Source: Clitopilus passeckerianus
Taxonomy: Eukaryota > Basidiomycota > Agaricomycetes > Agaricales > Entolomataceae
Direction of reading: 5' to 3'
Assembly: GCA_944990035.1 (NCBI GenBank)
Contig: CALYLX010000151.1
Location: 1-61,626, forward strand
Length of the DNA stretch: 61,626 nucleotides
Below the pieces are notes generated by a model. It had not been told where the DNA came from. It made no database searches and saw only the letters and a program-made list of their open reading frames with translations. A program made the position numbers and the translations under genes. Within the stretch, counting starts at the first letter, position 1. The number at the start of each line of letters is the position of its first letter. Positions 46,158 through 57,039 of the stretch are shown in pieces.

Positions 46158-47934
46158 ATGACTACACACGTTGATGAAGAAACGCCTCTGCTTGCTAATG
46201 AACCTGTTAAGAAAAAGACACCTCTCCCATGGGCTCAGTTCGGCATCGTCCTGTTTCTCCAGCTTGCCGAACCATTGACTTCCCAAGTCATCTCGCCTTT
46301 TGCCCCCGAGGTTTGTTTTCTGTTTGTCTATAACCGCTGCACATTTATGAACAATATTGCTCTAGCTTATGAGGAATCTCGGAGTTACGAATGGAGACGA
46401 AAAGAAAGTCGGCTATTATGTTGGCATGCTGGTGAGCGTCCTCAGAGATTCCCTCTACTATCAACACTCATATCATGGTCCAACTAGATATCATTATTCT
46501 TCTTAACGCAAGCTATGACTGTCCTCCATTGGAGTCGACTTTCAGATCATATCGGCCGAAAGCCCGTTATCCTCACTGGCCTGTTTGGATTGTCCCTCTC
46601 AATGTACTGCTTTGGTCTGTCAAAAACCTTCTGGGGTCTCGTTTTGAGCCGCTGCCTGAATGGTGCTCTGAGTCCGTTGCTTCACTTTCGCATTTTCGGA
46701 TATCCGCTGACACTTTACACAAGATGGCAATATCGGTGTCATCAAGAGGTCCGTAACAAATTCTGCATTATCTATCACGCAATCTAACGAGATTTACACG
46801 ACAGTATGATGGCTGAACTGACCGACGAGACAAACATCGCCGACGCATTCGCCTACTTCCCAATTGCATGGTCGACAGGTTCGGTGGTAAGTCCTAATCC
46901 GCACCTGTGATGATGCAATCCTCACCCGTACCCAGCTCGGACCCATGATCGGAGGTTCGCTCTCAGATCCCGTTCAACGTTTCCCCACCGTATTTGGATC
47001 GAGTGAATTCCTCAAAAATACCCCTACTTCCTCCCTTGCGCCATCCCGCTACTTTCTCTGCCATCTCGTGGGGTGTGACGTACATCTTCCTTGAGGAAAC
47101 AGTTTCGAATACCAAACCTTGGTACACCCTCCTCGGGTTCAGCTCGAAGCAGGACAAGGCTGCTAAACTCCTTGACGACTCCGATTCCGATGAGGGACAC
47201 AACCCGACAATCCCGCCGAAGCCAAAACCATTGCCTCTTTGGCAGCTTCTTACACCGCGAGTGATGATTGCAGCAGGCAACTACGCCTTCCTCTCGCTCG
47301 TTGAAATCGCTTTCAGAGCAGTTCAACCTGTGTTCTTCTCCACCCCTATCGAACTCGGTGGACTTGGATTCGAACCTAACGTCATTGGAAATGTCCTCTC
47401 CGCCTATGGTGCACTGAATGGGATATTCCAAGTATTCTTCTTTGCGAAGATTCACAATTATATTGGATCAAAGAGGCTTTTCGTTATTGGCGTAGCTTGC
47501 GCCATACCGGTAGTCCTTACTCTTCCTTTATTGAACTGGTTGGCGAGGGTCTACGGGATCGGGAAGGCAGTATGGGGCGTCATCATTCTGCAGACGGTGT
47601 TGACTGTGGCGTTGAGTATGAGCTATGGTACGTTCAGTTCACACAACCTTCTGCGTCCCAGTCTCTGACATATTTCTCAGGTGCTGTATTCATCTACATC
47701 GCAGCAGCCTCGCCCAATCGTGCCTCGCTGGGAGCAACAAACGGACTCTCGCAAATGACAGTGAGCGTGATGAGAGCCGTCGGCCCTGCAGCAGCCAACT
47801 CTGTCTGGTCGCTCACGCTAGAGAAGGGTTATATGGGAGGGTATCTCGTTTACTATTTCCTTGTGTTTATCGTCGGTCTCGCACTGATGGTAGCCTCGCT
47901 GCTGCCAAGAAAGCTATGGGCACGGGCGGATTAG
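46158..47934 (+). CDS. MFS transporter, DHA1 family, sub-type C (MFS6)
   Basis: Start MTTHVDEETPLLANEPVKKKTPLPW at 46158; helix 1 FGIVLFLQLAEPLTSQVISPFAPE; NLGVTNGDEKKVGYYVGML. After an intron ending CAACTAG come ISLFFLTQAMTVLHW and motif A SRLSDHIGRKP. CLNGAL/NGNIGVIK is split by an intron. MMAELTDETNIADAFAYFPIAW, PMIGGSLSDPVQRFP and the helix-6 sequence LPCAIPATFSAISW follow. The frame slips at AAAAA 47015-47019 (GSSEFLK.YPYF). The central loop is SSKQDKAAKLLDDSDSDEG; the second half begins LWQLLTPRVMIAAGNYAFLSLVEIAFRA with GGLGFEPNVIGNVLSAYG. The last exon has LGATNGLSQMTVSVMRAVGPAAANS, ending LPRKLWARAD. The pair MFS6-MFS7 shares helix-1 wording and loop motifs not seen in sub-types A and B. 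Substrate unknown. Confidence 0.87.
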
Positions 47935-49150
47935 ACTTGACGTGCATGTGGATGGGAGGATTGAAAGTGAACCGACGGACTCCGCGTTAAGGGAGAGGCT
48001 AGAGCTTTTCTGGGTACGAACTTAATAGATTCCCTGTTTTACTTGGTTTTTCTGGAAATAATACGACAGAATCTTGTTCATTCGAGTCAGGATCTCATCC
48101 TTAGGCTGTTTGGATGTTAATCAATGTCCAATGCACAGTAGCCTCGTGATTTCATTTGGAGGCGTTGGACGTAAAATGTGAGCTCTAATTTGATATTGCA
48201 CCCTTGCGTTCCTCAGAACTTTGAGTGGGGATAGGTTATTAGATGTAGCTCCTGGTCCGAAATGAAGGCTTCTTTGGCAGGACTGGGGAGGTACTCGTAG
48301 GCCAGAGTGGGCAAACATTGCGAGGAACGCTGCAAGGAACATGCAAGGAATCGCTCCGCCTAGGCAACCGCCACTCGATTCAATGCAAAGAACCGTCGAT
48401 TGGATACCGCTAGGCAGTCAAGAACCGTTAGCAGCTATTGATCAGAACGAATCTGATGAAACGGTAGCATTTGTGAAGGTATTGAAAGATCACCGGATTC
48501 CAATTGAATCTACCACTCAGATGTTGGTCACAGGACAAATGGATTCAATTGGACGTCGCCCAAACTTGGCTTCGAACTGTCATGATATAGAAGAGCGGCA
48601 CGCAGCCGTTGAGGCACAGCCTTGCCGTAGGCATCCAGCGCCATTCATTTCAATCCGATAATCGTATTCCCGTATGGTCCGCGACCGTCAAGTAGAGTTT
48701 TCGAGCCCTCCTTGCTATTTTCAGGCAAATCCAGGACAGCTGTACTTGGCTGCACCCTCAAGTGGCTACCTCCGTATAGGGGTCTCTCAGCAAAAAGCCC
48801 TCTCGCCACACCAAAATACCGCGTCGTTACCGAAAAACTTTGGCTTCTGGATCAACAAGTTTCAACAATCCCACCTTCATCTCCTTCGCCAGGGCCTTCG
48901 TCCGAGTCGACGACGATGATCTCGCGGCTGTCGGGCGTGATGCCGAAAGTTGGATGATTTCAGGGATGACATAAGCATGTGGAAAGAAATTTCTGGTAAA
49001 ACCAATCGGGGCGCATAAATACCAGTATCAACCCGGCCTGGACAATGTTAGTCCCCTTGCTTGGTTATCTTTGGTTCTGCCCCGGGCCAGTCTAGTCAGC
49101 CGCCGCTTGGGTTTGTTCTTGACCACCACCCTCATCTCGTTCGAGCCACC
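47935..49150. other. Intergenic between MFS6 and MFS7, no gene seen
   Basis: 1.2 kb holding the MFS6 3' region and MFS7 promoter. A 106-codon frame at 48341-48661 has no family features and no neighbouring exon that would extend it. Confidence 0.45.
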
Positions 49151-51047
49151 ATGTCCGCCCCTCGAGCCGATGAAGAGACACCCTTGCTCCGCGATCAGCA
49201 ACCTGTGAAGGCTACTCCTCTTCCATGGGGCCAGTTTGCGATCATCATGTTCCTCCAGCTCTGTGAACCCCTTACTTCGACAGTGATCTCTCCGTTCGCA
49301 CCTGAGGTATGTCAATCCTAGAGGCAACCAGTAGAACAGCTTGCTCACACGACCGCTTTAGCTCATCAGGCATCTTGGGGTCACCCATGGGGAAGAGACA
49401 AAGTTGGCTACTATGTTGGGTTGATGGTGCGCCCCAAGGTTTTCCTCGTCGTCGAAGTTTTTTCTCACCCTAGGAGTAGATATCTCTCTTCTTCCTGACT
49501 CAAGCATTCACTGTTCTTCACTGGAGTCGCCTCTCGGATCTTGTTGGAAGGAAACCTGTAACTCTTCTTGGTTTATTTGGATTATCTCTTTCGATGTACT
49601 GCTTCGGTTTATCAAGGACATTCTGGGGGCTCGTAATCAGGTATGCTTTCACATGCCTCTTCTCTTTAGCTGTGAATTCTCATCGTATTCTCTTAAAGCC
49701 GATGTCTCAATGGCGCTTTGAACGGAAATATTGGGGTGATGAAGAGGTTTGTCCACCCTCCTCATCAATGCGACCCCAAGATTGACATGTCTTACAGTAT
49801 GATCGCAGAAATCACTGATTCAACCAATATAGCCATCGTAGGTGCCTCCTCGTTAACTCCCGGACGTTGACTTACCATATCGAAAAGGCGTATGCAATTA
49901 TGCCCATTGCCTGGTCTAGTGGTAGCACAGTAAGTGTTCGGCTTTAGTGCCGTGCGTTACAGCGTTCTAATCCCATCTCTTTTTCAGCTCGGCCCGATGA
50001 TTGGAGGCTTCTTGTCACAACCAGCGGAGAGATACCCTAGTCTCTTTGGTCACAACGAGTTCCTCATCAAGTACCCGTACTTCCTTCCTTGTGCTATCCC
50101 GGCAACATTCAGCGCGATCGCCTGGTTCGTAACTCTGCTCTTTATGAAGGAGACTGTGCACAACAGGATATCCTGGTCCGAGCTCTTTGGTTTCCGAAAA
50201 CCCAAGCTGGACGTCGACAAGGTCTTGAGCGACTACGATAATGCTAGCTACCTCAGCGAGGCGGAAAAGCCTATGCCTCTTAGCAAGCTCTTCCTTTCTT
50301 CCCGTGTTCTCATCGCTGGTGGAAACTACGCCACGCTCTCGCTCGTCGATATCGCATTCCGAGCTATTCTCCCTGTTTTCTTCTCGACCTCTACTTCACT
50401 CGGTGGGCTGGGGCTCCCTCCCGCGACAATTGGCAAAGTATTGTCCATCATGGGCATTCTGAACGGTATTGTACAGGTTGTTTGGTTCGCCAAGGTTCAC
50501 GACTATCTCGGATCCAAGCGCACTGTCGTTTGGGGCACTTTGACCACCTTCCCGGTTATGGCTGCTTTCCCGCTAATGAGCTACTGCGCGAAGACTTACG
50601 GCGTCGGCAAGGCTGTTTGGGCCGTCATCACTTTCCAGATTATTTGTTCTATTGGGATGGGCATGGCTTATGGTGAGTCAAACCTGTTGCATAATCATTT
50701 GACAGATTTTATGAATCCTGTTGGTTGTCCGAAGGTGCTGTTTTCATCTTTATTGCTGCCGCTTCTCCTAACCGTGCATCTCTCGGGGCAACTAATGGCG
50801 TAAGCCAGGTATGTCTATCCGCCTCGTGCCCCAGAAAACCCTAAACTAACGTGATGTCGATAACTAGATGATCGTCAGTATGATGAGAGCAATCGGGCCG
50901 GCTGCATCGACCTGCATTTTCTCGCTTACCCTCGAAAAAGGTTATCTAGGCGGATACCTTGTCTACGTTTTCCTTGTATCCCTTGTTTTCGTCGCTTTGT
51001 TTATGGCATCGTTGCTTCCTCGGAAACTTTGGACGCCTTCCCAATAG
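49151..51047 (+). CDS. MFS transporter, DHA1 family, sub-type C (MFS7)
   Basis: Tandem paralog of MFS6. Start MSAPRADEETPLLRDQQPVKATPLPW at 49151; FLQLCEPLTSTVISPFAPE; LGVTHGEET then VGYYVGLM, where one base is missing at AAA 49400-49402. ISLFFLTQAFTVLHWSRLSDLVGRKP carries motif A. RCLNGALNGNIGVMK lies near 49700-49745, then MIAEITDSTNIAI and, after an intron, AYAIMPIAWSSGSTLG. The long exon from about 49988 to 50672 reads GPMIGGFLSQPAERYPSLFG through GGLGLPPATIGKVLSIMG and AKVHDYLGSKRTVVWG without a break. The last exons carry AAASPNRASLGATNGVSQ and MMRAIGPAASTCIFSLTLEKGYLGGYL, stop TAG at 51045-51047. MFS6 and MFS7 share the loop wording PATFSAI and LEKGY, so duplication is recent relative to the other copies. 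Confidence 0.87.
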
Positions 51048-51366
51048 TAATGTTCCGGCACAGGATACCCCACATTTGTTGTCGGTAGAAAAAGGTCCTA
51101 GCTACTGTAGCACTGACCTGTATATACAATGCATTTCATGTTGTACCACAAACGCTACGAGAATATAATGACGGCTCTACAATACATTAAACTAGGACCT
51201 TCATCGGGTAGAACCCGGTTAGTCGCCACTATTATTACCGAGCTCATAATTGTGCAAATATAGCCAAATAACAGAGTATATTAGCAAGTCAGGCTGTGGT
51301 CATTGCCACGACAGCCTTCATCCCTTGTTAACATCCTTAGAGTTCTTGTCTACCCGGCTCTGGTCG
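51048..51366. other. Short intergenic, no gene seen
   Basis: MFS7 3' region and the SPT2 upstream region. Confidence 0.5.
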
Positions 51367-52923
51367 ATGTCGGAAAGATGGCAGGCCTTGATGGCCATGA
51401 GCGCCTCCAACACCCAAAAACCAAGAGCGAGGTGGAAATGGCCCTCGCACAGCGGAAGGAGAAGGAAGCTCAGCTGAGGAAGATACAAGCTGAGAAAGAG
51501 AAAAAGCAGCAGGAGATGGAGAAGCAGCTGAGGCTGAAGCATTTTGAGAATATGCAGAAAGAGCAGGAGAGGAAGAGGAAGGAAGAAGAGATCAAGAAGG
51601 CAAAGGAGGCCGCTATGGAAAGGCGGTTGGAAGAGGAAAGGTTGACGGCTCTGTATGGTCCGAAGAAGGCGAAAGCCAAGTTGGGTGGAGGGAAAGATTC
51701 AAACGGCGTGGACTGGCCGAAATCCAGCTCTCAGGACAGGAAGATGGCTGAGGCAAGGCGGCAGAGGACCACAGATGAATACGAAGAGCCGACTGGCTTC
51801 GAGTTCCTGACGAGGAGGAAAAGCGCCAGAGGAAGCAGGCTTTGGAGATGCAAAAGCTCATGGGTGGCACAAAGAAATCATCATCTAACAACCGCTACAC
51901 GAAGATTGGGAACAAACTACGAGGAGGTGCCGTAGACGTGATGGCGCCTGCTGGAGCATCTGCAGCTGCAGGCGACAGCTCGAAGTCTGTTAGGCAGCGA
52001 CTTGCCTCAATGCCAAATACCTTGATGAAGTTGAATACCGTCAAGAGGGACACTCGTACGATAGACGAAATTCTCCAGGATCGACAGAAGGACAAGGAAA
52101 AGAAGACACTGGATGGCGAAGACGCCAAGGGATTCGATGACTGGTTTGGTACGAGGAAAGACAAACTCAAGAAATCCTCTGCTCCGACTACTACTGCAGC
52201 ATCTGCGGCTACATCTGGCGCAAATACTCCCTCCTCACGTAAGTGTTCTTTGGGCATCTGTTGCTTTAGGACACTCGCTAGACACCTTTCTTTCGTTTTA
52301 TGCAGAGCGATCAACACCCCAGCCATCTGCTCTTCGGGACGTTAAGAAAGGATCTATTCCTCCTCGACACTCTTCAGCCCAGCCAAGGCTGCCTCCCACC
52401 AAAGTAGCCGCTAACAGACCTAAAGCTAGTTCGTCACTTGGCAAACCTAAGGGCAGTTCCCAACCTCTGCCATCTTCATACAAATCTGGAAAGGCCAGCG
52501 CTGTTACTAGTGTTCCAAAGAAACGACCTCGATCACCTACCCCAGAGTCAGATTTCTTCTCGGACGAGGATGATTATGATGACCACCGCCCCTCCAAGCG
52601 ACGTGGAGCTGAGGACGCCGTGTCTGGCCACGACATATGGGCAATCATGGGTTTGAACAAGAAGAAATACACGGCGCTAGATTACAACAGCGACGAAGAT
52701 GATATGGAAGCTGATGCTCTGGCTGTAGAACGGGAGGAGAAGTTCAGGTACGTGATATATTATCTTTCATCGTAGCCCGTAGCCTGGACTGACGGAAATG
52801 CACTTTTCCAGTGCAAAGCTTGCAAGGAAGGAAGACCTGGAGGCACTCGAAGCCGAAAAGAGGCACGAAGCGGAGAAACGAAGGCGCAAGAAGGAGAGGG
52901 AACGCCAGATGGCTCGAGCTTAA
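51367..52923 (+). CDS. SPT2: SPT2-family histone chaperone
   Basis: Chromatin protein that binds H3-H4 during transcription. The start MSERWQALMAMSASNTQK at 51367 matches the usual SPT2 opening; the alternative ATG at 51379 is in the shifted frame. A charged coiled coil follows (EAQLRKIQAEKEKKQQEMEK, then ERKRKEEEIKKAKEAAMERR), with TALYGPKKAKAKLGG after it. The conserved C-terminal SPT2 domain is clear: ESDFFSDEDDYDD, GHDIWAIMGLNKKKYTALDYNSDEDDMEADALAVEREEKF, and after the last intron SAKLARKEDLEALEAEKRHEAEKRRRKKERERQMARA. Two missing bases are inferred: AAAAA 51416-51420 (NTQK.TKSEVEMALAQRK) and near 51800-51812 (FEFLT/EEEKRQRKQALEMQKL). An intron lies near 52240-52305 (TPSS/QRSTPQPSALRD). 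Nuclear. Confidence 0.88.
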
Positions 52924-53873
52924 AGCATACATTTCCGGGCTTCTCTTCCGGTTCTGTGTTCTTGAATTCTTCTGGACAAATCAAAAACTGTAGCTATGAT
53001 TATTCTTTTTCTTTTCTGTACCACGTCTCTCAACGTTTGGCATGGCTTCCGCATTTGGCCCTTAAGGCCAACATTTGTGTTAACATCATCCCCACCTGTC
53101 CCTCGCACGCACGCACACTTACCTACTGGCATACCACGCTATCTATTTACTTGTATAATTTAACGTTCTGAATTGTAAAACCCTTTGTCACTTTATATGC
53201 ATTGGGAACTTAAAGAATATGTATATCATTGTATTACCAGCTTCGTAGAAATGACAACCTCGGATGGAAATTCATATGTCTAGAACCTTCTATGAATAAG
53301 ACTACGGTTGACTCCTAGGGTATTCTCGCCACTGGCTTGATCGAGCTAACAAGGATACCTAGGCAGGAATAGATTTACCGATGTACGGTACGGCCTGGAA
53401 AAACAGTGGGATTTCAGCTATTTTGTTTCATCCATTGACCGCTTTGGAAATGCAGGGTAAGATAGAAACAGGCTTGGGGACTCTTGTGCTCCGAAGATGT
53501 TTAGGTAGTTAGATATCGAGGTGGCGCAACGAATGGGCCGGAGATCGGCGGACGGCTCAGGTGATTTCTCCCGTTTATATGTAGCGGTCCGGCCACGCCT
53601 CTTGCTCCCGACCACAACAACAAGTGACCTGCAGTTCGTCTCGTTTACAGCCAAGCCAAGCTCCACCAATGGAAATTTCTCGGCTGGAGTCGAGTTCAGT
53701 AGGACGATCCTGTCACATTGCATTCGACACCTGACTGCCGGAGCCTGCACTGGGTAGCAATTGAGGAGGAAAGAGAAGCATTGGAATCCATGCGAGGGCT
53801 GGACTACAAAGGAGGGTATAAGACCTTCTTGCTTGCGGCAGGACAACACCCTAACGACTCTTAGCTCGTGAAA
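52924..53873. promoter_or_regulatory. Intergenic region with TATA-like box of the GH43 gene
   Basis: SPT2 3' region and GH43 promoter; GGTATAAG at 53815-53822 lies about 55 bp upstream of the GH43 ATG. A long minus-strand frame reaching in from the GH43 gene is an antisense artefact. Confidence 0.45.
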
Positions 53874-55459
53874 ATGCGGTTGAACGCAGTCATTGCCCTC
53901 CTTCCCTTCTTCATTTCCAGAAACGTCTGGGCGACTCCTACCTCCGAAACCAACGAACTCTCTCGCAGGGCGACCTTCAGCAATCCGGTTCTGTGGGAGG
54001 ATACTCCAGACCTGGGTGTCATCCGCGTCAATAGCACCTACTACTATACGGCTTCCAGCTTCCACCTTTCTCCCGGTGCTCCCATCCTCCGTTCCTATGA
54101 CCTTGTCAATTGGGAATTTGCTGGACACTCCGTCCCTGTCCTCGATTGGTCGTCCAAGTACAACTTGGCTAACGGTGAACGTGCCTATGTAAAGGGCATT
54201 TGGGCATCGTTTTTCGACTATCGCAAGAGTAACGGGCTCTTCTACTGGGGAGGATGCATCGAATTCGGAAAATCCTACGTTTATACCTCCCCATCGGTGT
54301 CCGGTCCCTGGACCAAACGTTCCACCATCAACACCTGCTGGTATGATGCTGGCCTGCTCATAGATGACGACGACACTATGTACGTCGCCTTCGGCAACAC
54401 CAAGATCAGCGTCGCCCAGCTGTCTGCGGATGGCCTCACGCCGGTCAAGACCCAGCAGGTGTACTCCGCCTCCTTTACGATTGAAGGATCGCGCTTCTAC
54501 AAGAGGAACGGCCAATACTATATCTTCGTCACGCGTCCTGCCGATGGACAATTCATCTTGAAGTCGAGCAGTCCTTGGGGCCCATACACCATTAAAGCCG
54601 TCATCGATAAGGCTCCCAGCCCCTCAACCGTCAATGGAGGTGTTCCTCACCAGGGTGGTCTTATCTCCACCGCTGCTGGTGATTGGTACTATATGGCATT
54701 TATCGACGCCTATCCTGGAGGTCGTATCCCAGCCATGGCTCCTGTCACCTGGTCCTCTGATGGATGGCCCACCGTCAGCCTCGTCAATGGACGTTGGGGA
54801 GACTCATACACGGCGCCTAACATTTCACCAGCTGGAAGCGTCAAGTCACCAGTTGGCACCGATACTTTCACATCTCTCAGCCAAGAGTGGGAGTGGAATC
54901 ACAACCCAGACAATTCCAAATGGTCGGTCGGCAACGGTCTCAAGCTCTCGACTGCCACTGTTACCGTCGATCTATATGCCGCACGCAACACCCTCACTCA
55001 TCGCGTCTTGGGTCCCATCTCCACTGCCACTATTGTCCTCGACTATTCGAACATGGCCGATGGCGACCGTGCTGGTCTTGCCTTGTTCCGTGATTCCTCG
55101 CAGTGGATCGGTATCGCCAAGAACAACGGCGCCTGCAAGATTTCAGTTGTCGGTGGCATCACTATGGTTGACGGGCAGTGGACCACCTCTGCAACAGGTT
55201 CATACCAGGCTCAAATCAACGCTGCTGCTACTGGCAAGGTGTGGCTACGCGCTACCGCAGATGTTCGACCTGGCCAAATGGCAAGGGCACTTTTGCGTAC
55301 AGTCTTGATGGCAAGACCTTCACCAACCTCGGAAATCAACTCACTTTCATCACGAATTGGACCTACTTCCTTGGATATCGATTTGCTATCTTTAACTATG
55401 CGACTTCTGCCCTTGGTGGCTCTGTCACCATATCCAGCTTCACGTTGGCGAAGTCGTAA
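53874..55459 (+). CDS. GH43 family glycosidase (xylosidase/arabinosidase type) with C-terminal beta domain
   Basis: Secreted hemicellulose-degrading enzyme. Intronless, 528 residues when one missing base is allowed. Signal peptide MRLNAVIALLPFFISRNVWA, then a dibasic ELSRRA that may end a propeptide. GH43 five-bladed propeller: NPVLWEDTPDLGVIRVNSTYYYTASSF (general base Asp about residue 46), LRSYDLVNWEFAGHSV, TCWYDAGLLIDDDDTMYVAFG (Asp about 158, pKa modulator) and TIEGSRFYKRNGQYYIFV (Glu about 204, general acid), followed by VPHQGGLI and WYYMAFIDAYPGGRIP. From about residue 330 a beta-sandwich domain of the GH43_C2/DUF1349 type follows (WEWNHNPDNSKWSV; DRAGLALFRDSSQWIGI; RFAIFNYATSALGGSVTISSFTLAKS). 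Frame slips at CC 55274-55275 (ADVRPG.NGKGTFAYSLDGKTF). Substrate specificity cannot be fixed from sequence alone. Confidence 0.88.
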
Positions 55460-55653
55460 TGATAGGAAGATGTAGATGGGCTCTCATTATATCACAATAT
55501 TTTGTAGAGCTCTTTATCAACGGTAGTACATTGTTACTATCTCCGAATGTGTATAGGGGACACCACTGCGAACTACGAAAATGTGATGCAACCTGAGCTG
55601 AGTACTGAGTCCTTGGGTTGAAGTAGGAGGTATATGTTAGTTCTCCTTCCTCG

Positions 55654-56107
55654 TTAGTTGGTGCATTGACCTTCTCTGTGATATTGTTAGTCTTGGTGCT
55701 AGCGTCTAAATCCACAGAATCCAGACTTACTGTCCTGGGTACAGATAACAGGTCTTCTCTCCACTATCGGCAATGTAATATCCTGAAATGGATCCATAAT
55801 CGCTGAGGGCGCAGGATCCAATGACTGTCAGAGCCCGCCTCACAACGTCGTCGACCACGACAGACACCTGGCCAGTATTGCATGTAGTGGCGATGGAGCA
55901 AGCTCCCTCAGTCAAGGTCGCTTTTTGGTTCTGGCATGTGACTACATCTTCAGAGTTAAGATTCTTGGAGATCAGGGTAAGGCAGTCTGAGGCCGACGCT
56001 CCAGGGTAGGGATGGCATGGACCAATGGTTGCTGCATTGGCTGCATGAAGTCCCAGAAGTTGAGCAAGGAGGAAGACGAAAACTGTGGAGAAAAGATTCC
56101 TCGACAT
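55654..56107 (-). CDS. Small secreted eight-cysteine protein
   Basis: Start MSRNLFSTVFVFLLAQLLGLHAANA at 56107, a clear signal peptide. Mature part ATIGPCHPYPGASASDCLTLIS, then CQNQK, CSIATTC, a VSVVVDDVVRRAL stretch, GSCALSDYGSISGYYIADSG and TCYLYPGQ. Exon 1 is 56107-55731; a short second exon, 55675-55654, adds EGQCTN and a stop, giving 132 residues and eight cysteines in all, which would allow four disulfides. A TATATAAAG lies on this strand about 60 bp upstream (near 56168-56176). Layout is typical of abundant small secreted proteins of mushroom-forming fungi; no function known. It is divergent from the NLR-like gene and convergent with the GH43 gene. Confidence 0.75.
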
Positions 56108-57039
56108 GCTGGCAATCGGCTGGTGTGGGGCGTCGAAAATGGGGAGGCCAGAAGGTACGTGCAAGTCTTTATATAGCTGGCCGGCTCATGATTTTCATTT
56201 CATACCAGAAACCACAGGCAGCCGAACTAGCTTCGAAACATCACCAGTCGGCGGCAGAGACCTGGATGTCCTTTGACTGAGCAAGCAAGCGAGCTGTCCG
56301 TTGCTGTAGTTTCAGTTACTTCAATAGTTCTCCGGTCAAAGGTTCCAGGTCTGTTATTTCATGAAATTCTTCCGACAACTAGCTGCAGCGGAGTACGTAT
56401 ATAGAGTCGCAAGAGTGAATGTAACTGTCAAATGAGCGCTTGAGCAAGGCTTGCTTGAGGCCAACCCCGGATAGAGCCGACTATCCCTCCTAGTCAAACG
56501 CGGTGTCCATCCGTTCACACCGTCCATCAGCATTCAGCCCAGCTTCAGCTACTGGTTTTGCATACACTCCTCCAGTGAAGTCAACGCCACCTATGTGGTC
56601 AAGGCTGAGCTACACACCTTCCTCATCCACTGTAATTCCCCACCAGAATCTATTGGCAACTTGTGGCACACGATCTGTAAGAAACTGTGATTAGCGCTGG
56701 TGCCCAAGTCACCCAGGCCCAGGTGGTCACTATTGAAGGCGGTGTACAAATCCAGTTCAATGAGGAACACGGCGGAACCACGAGCACGTCTTGTTAATAA
56801 CCCTCCATTTCTGATATGGGTGATCATGAGTCGGGCTGCTTTTCCTGGCTACGAAGAAGAAAGGGCAAGAAACCATCGAACAGCCTAGCAGTGAGTCTGG
56901 ATATGTATGCTTCGTCCGGGGTCTGATTGGTAACCACAAGGTGACATCTCGTTCGGCGCCAGTCATCGCCCATCCTATCGTTGATGCAGAAAAGGTGGAG
57001 ACTTCAAAGGCTTTGGTTCCGTCGAACAAGGAGTATACG
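56108..57039. promoter_or_regulatory. Divergent region between the secreted protein and NLR-like genes
   Basis: Holds the TATA box of the secreted protein (minus strand, about 56168-56176) and probably an unresolved first exon of the NLR-like gene near 56880-57039, where the frame is open toward MEATKRTLDIL (VIAHPIVDAEKVETSKALVPSNK). Confidence 0.4.

Noticed and set aside
48341..48661. 106-codon frame between MFS6 and MFS7
   Set aside because: No recognisable motif, odd composition, and no splice partner. Could be a decayed gene remnant, but nothing in the sequence identifies it.
53418..54551. 377-codon minus-strand frame
   Set aside because: Antisense to the GH43 gene. The plus-strand frame carries a signal peptide and the three GH43 catalytic residues, while the minus-strand reading has no family features.
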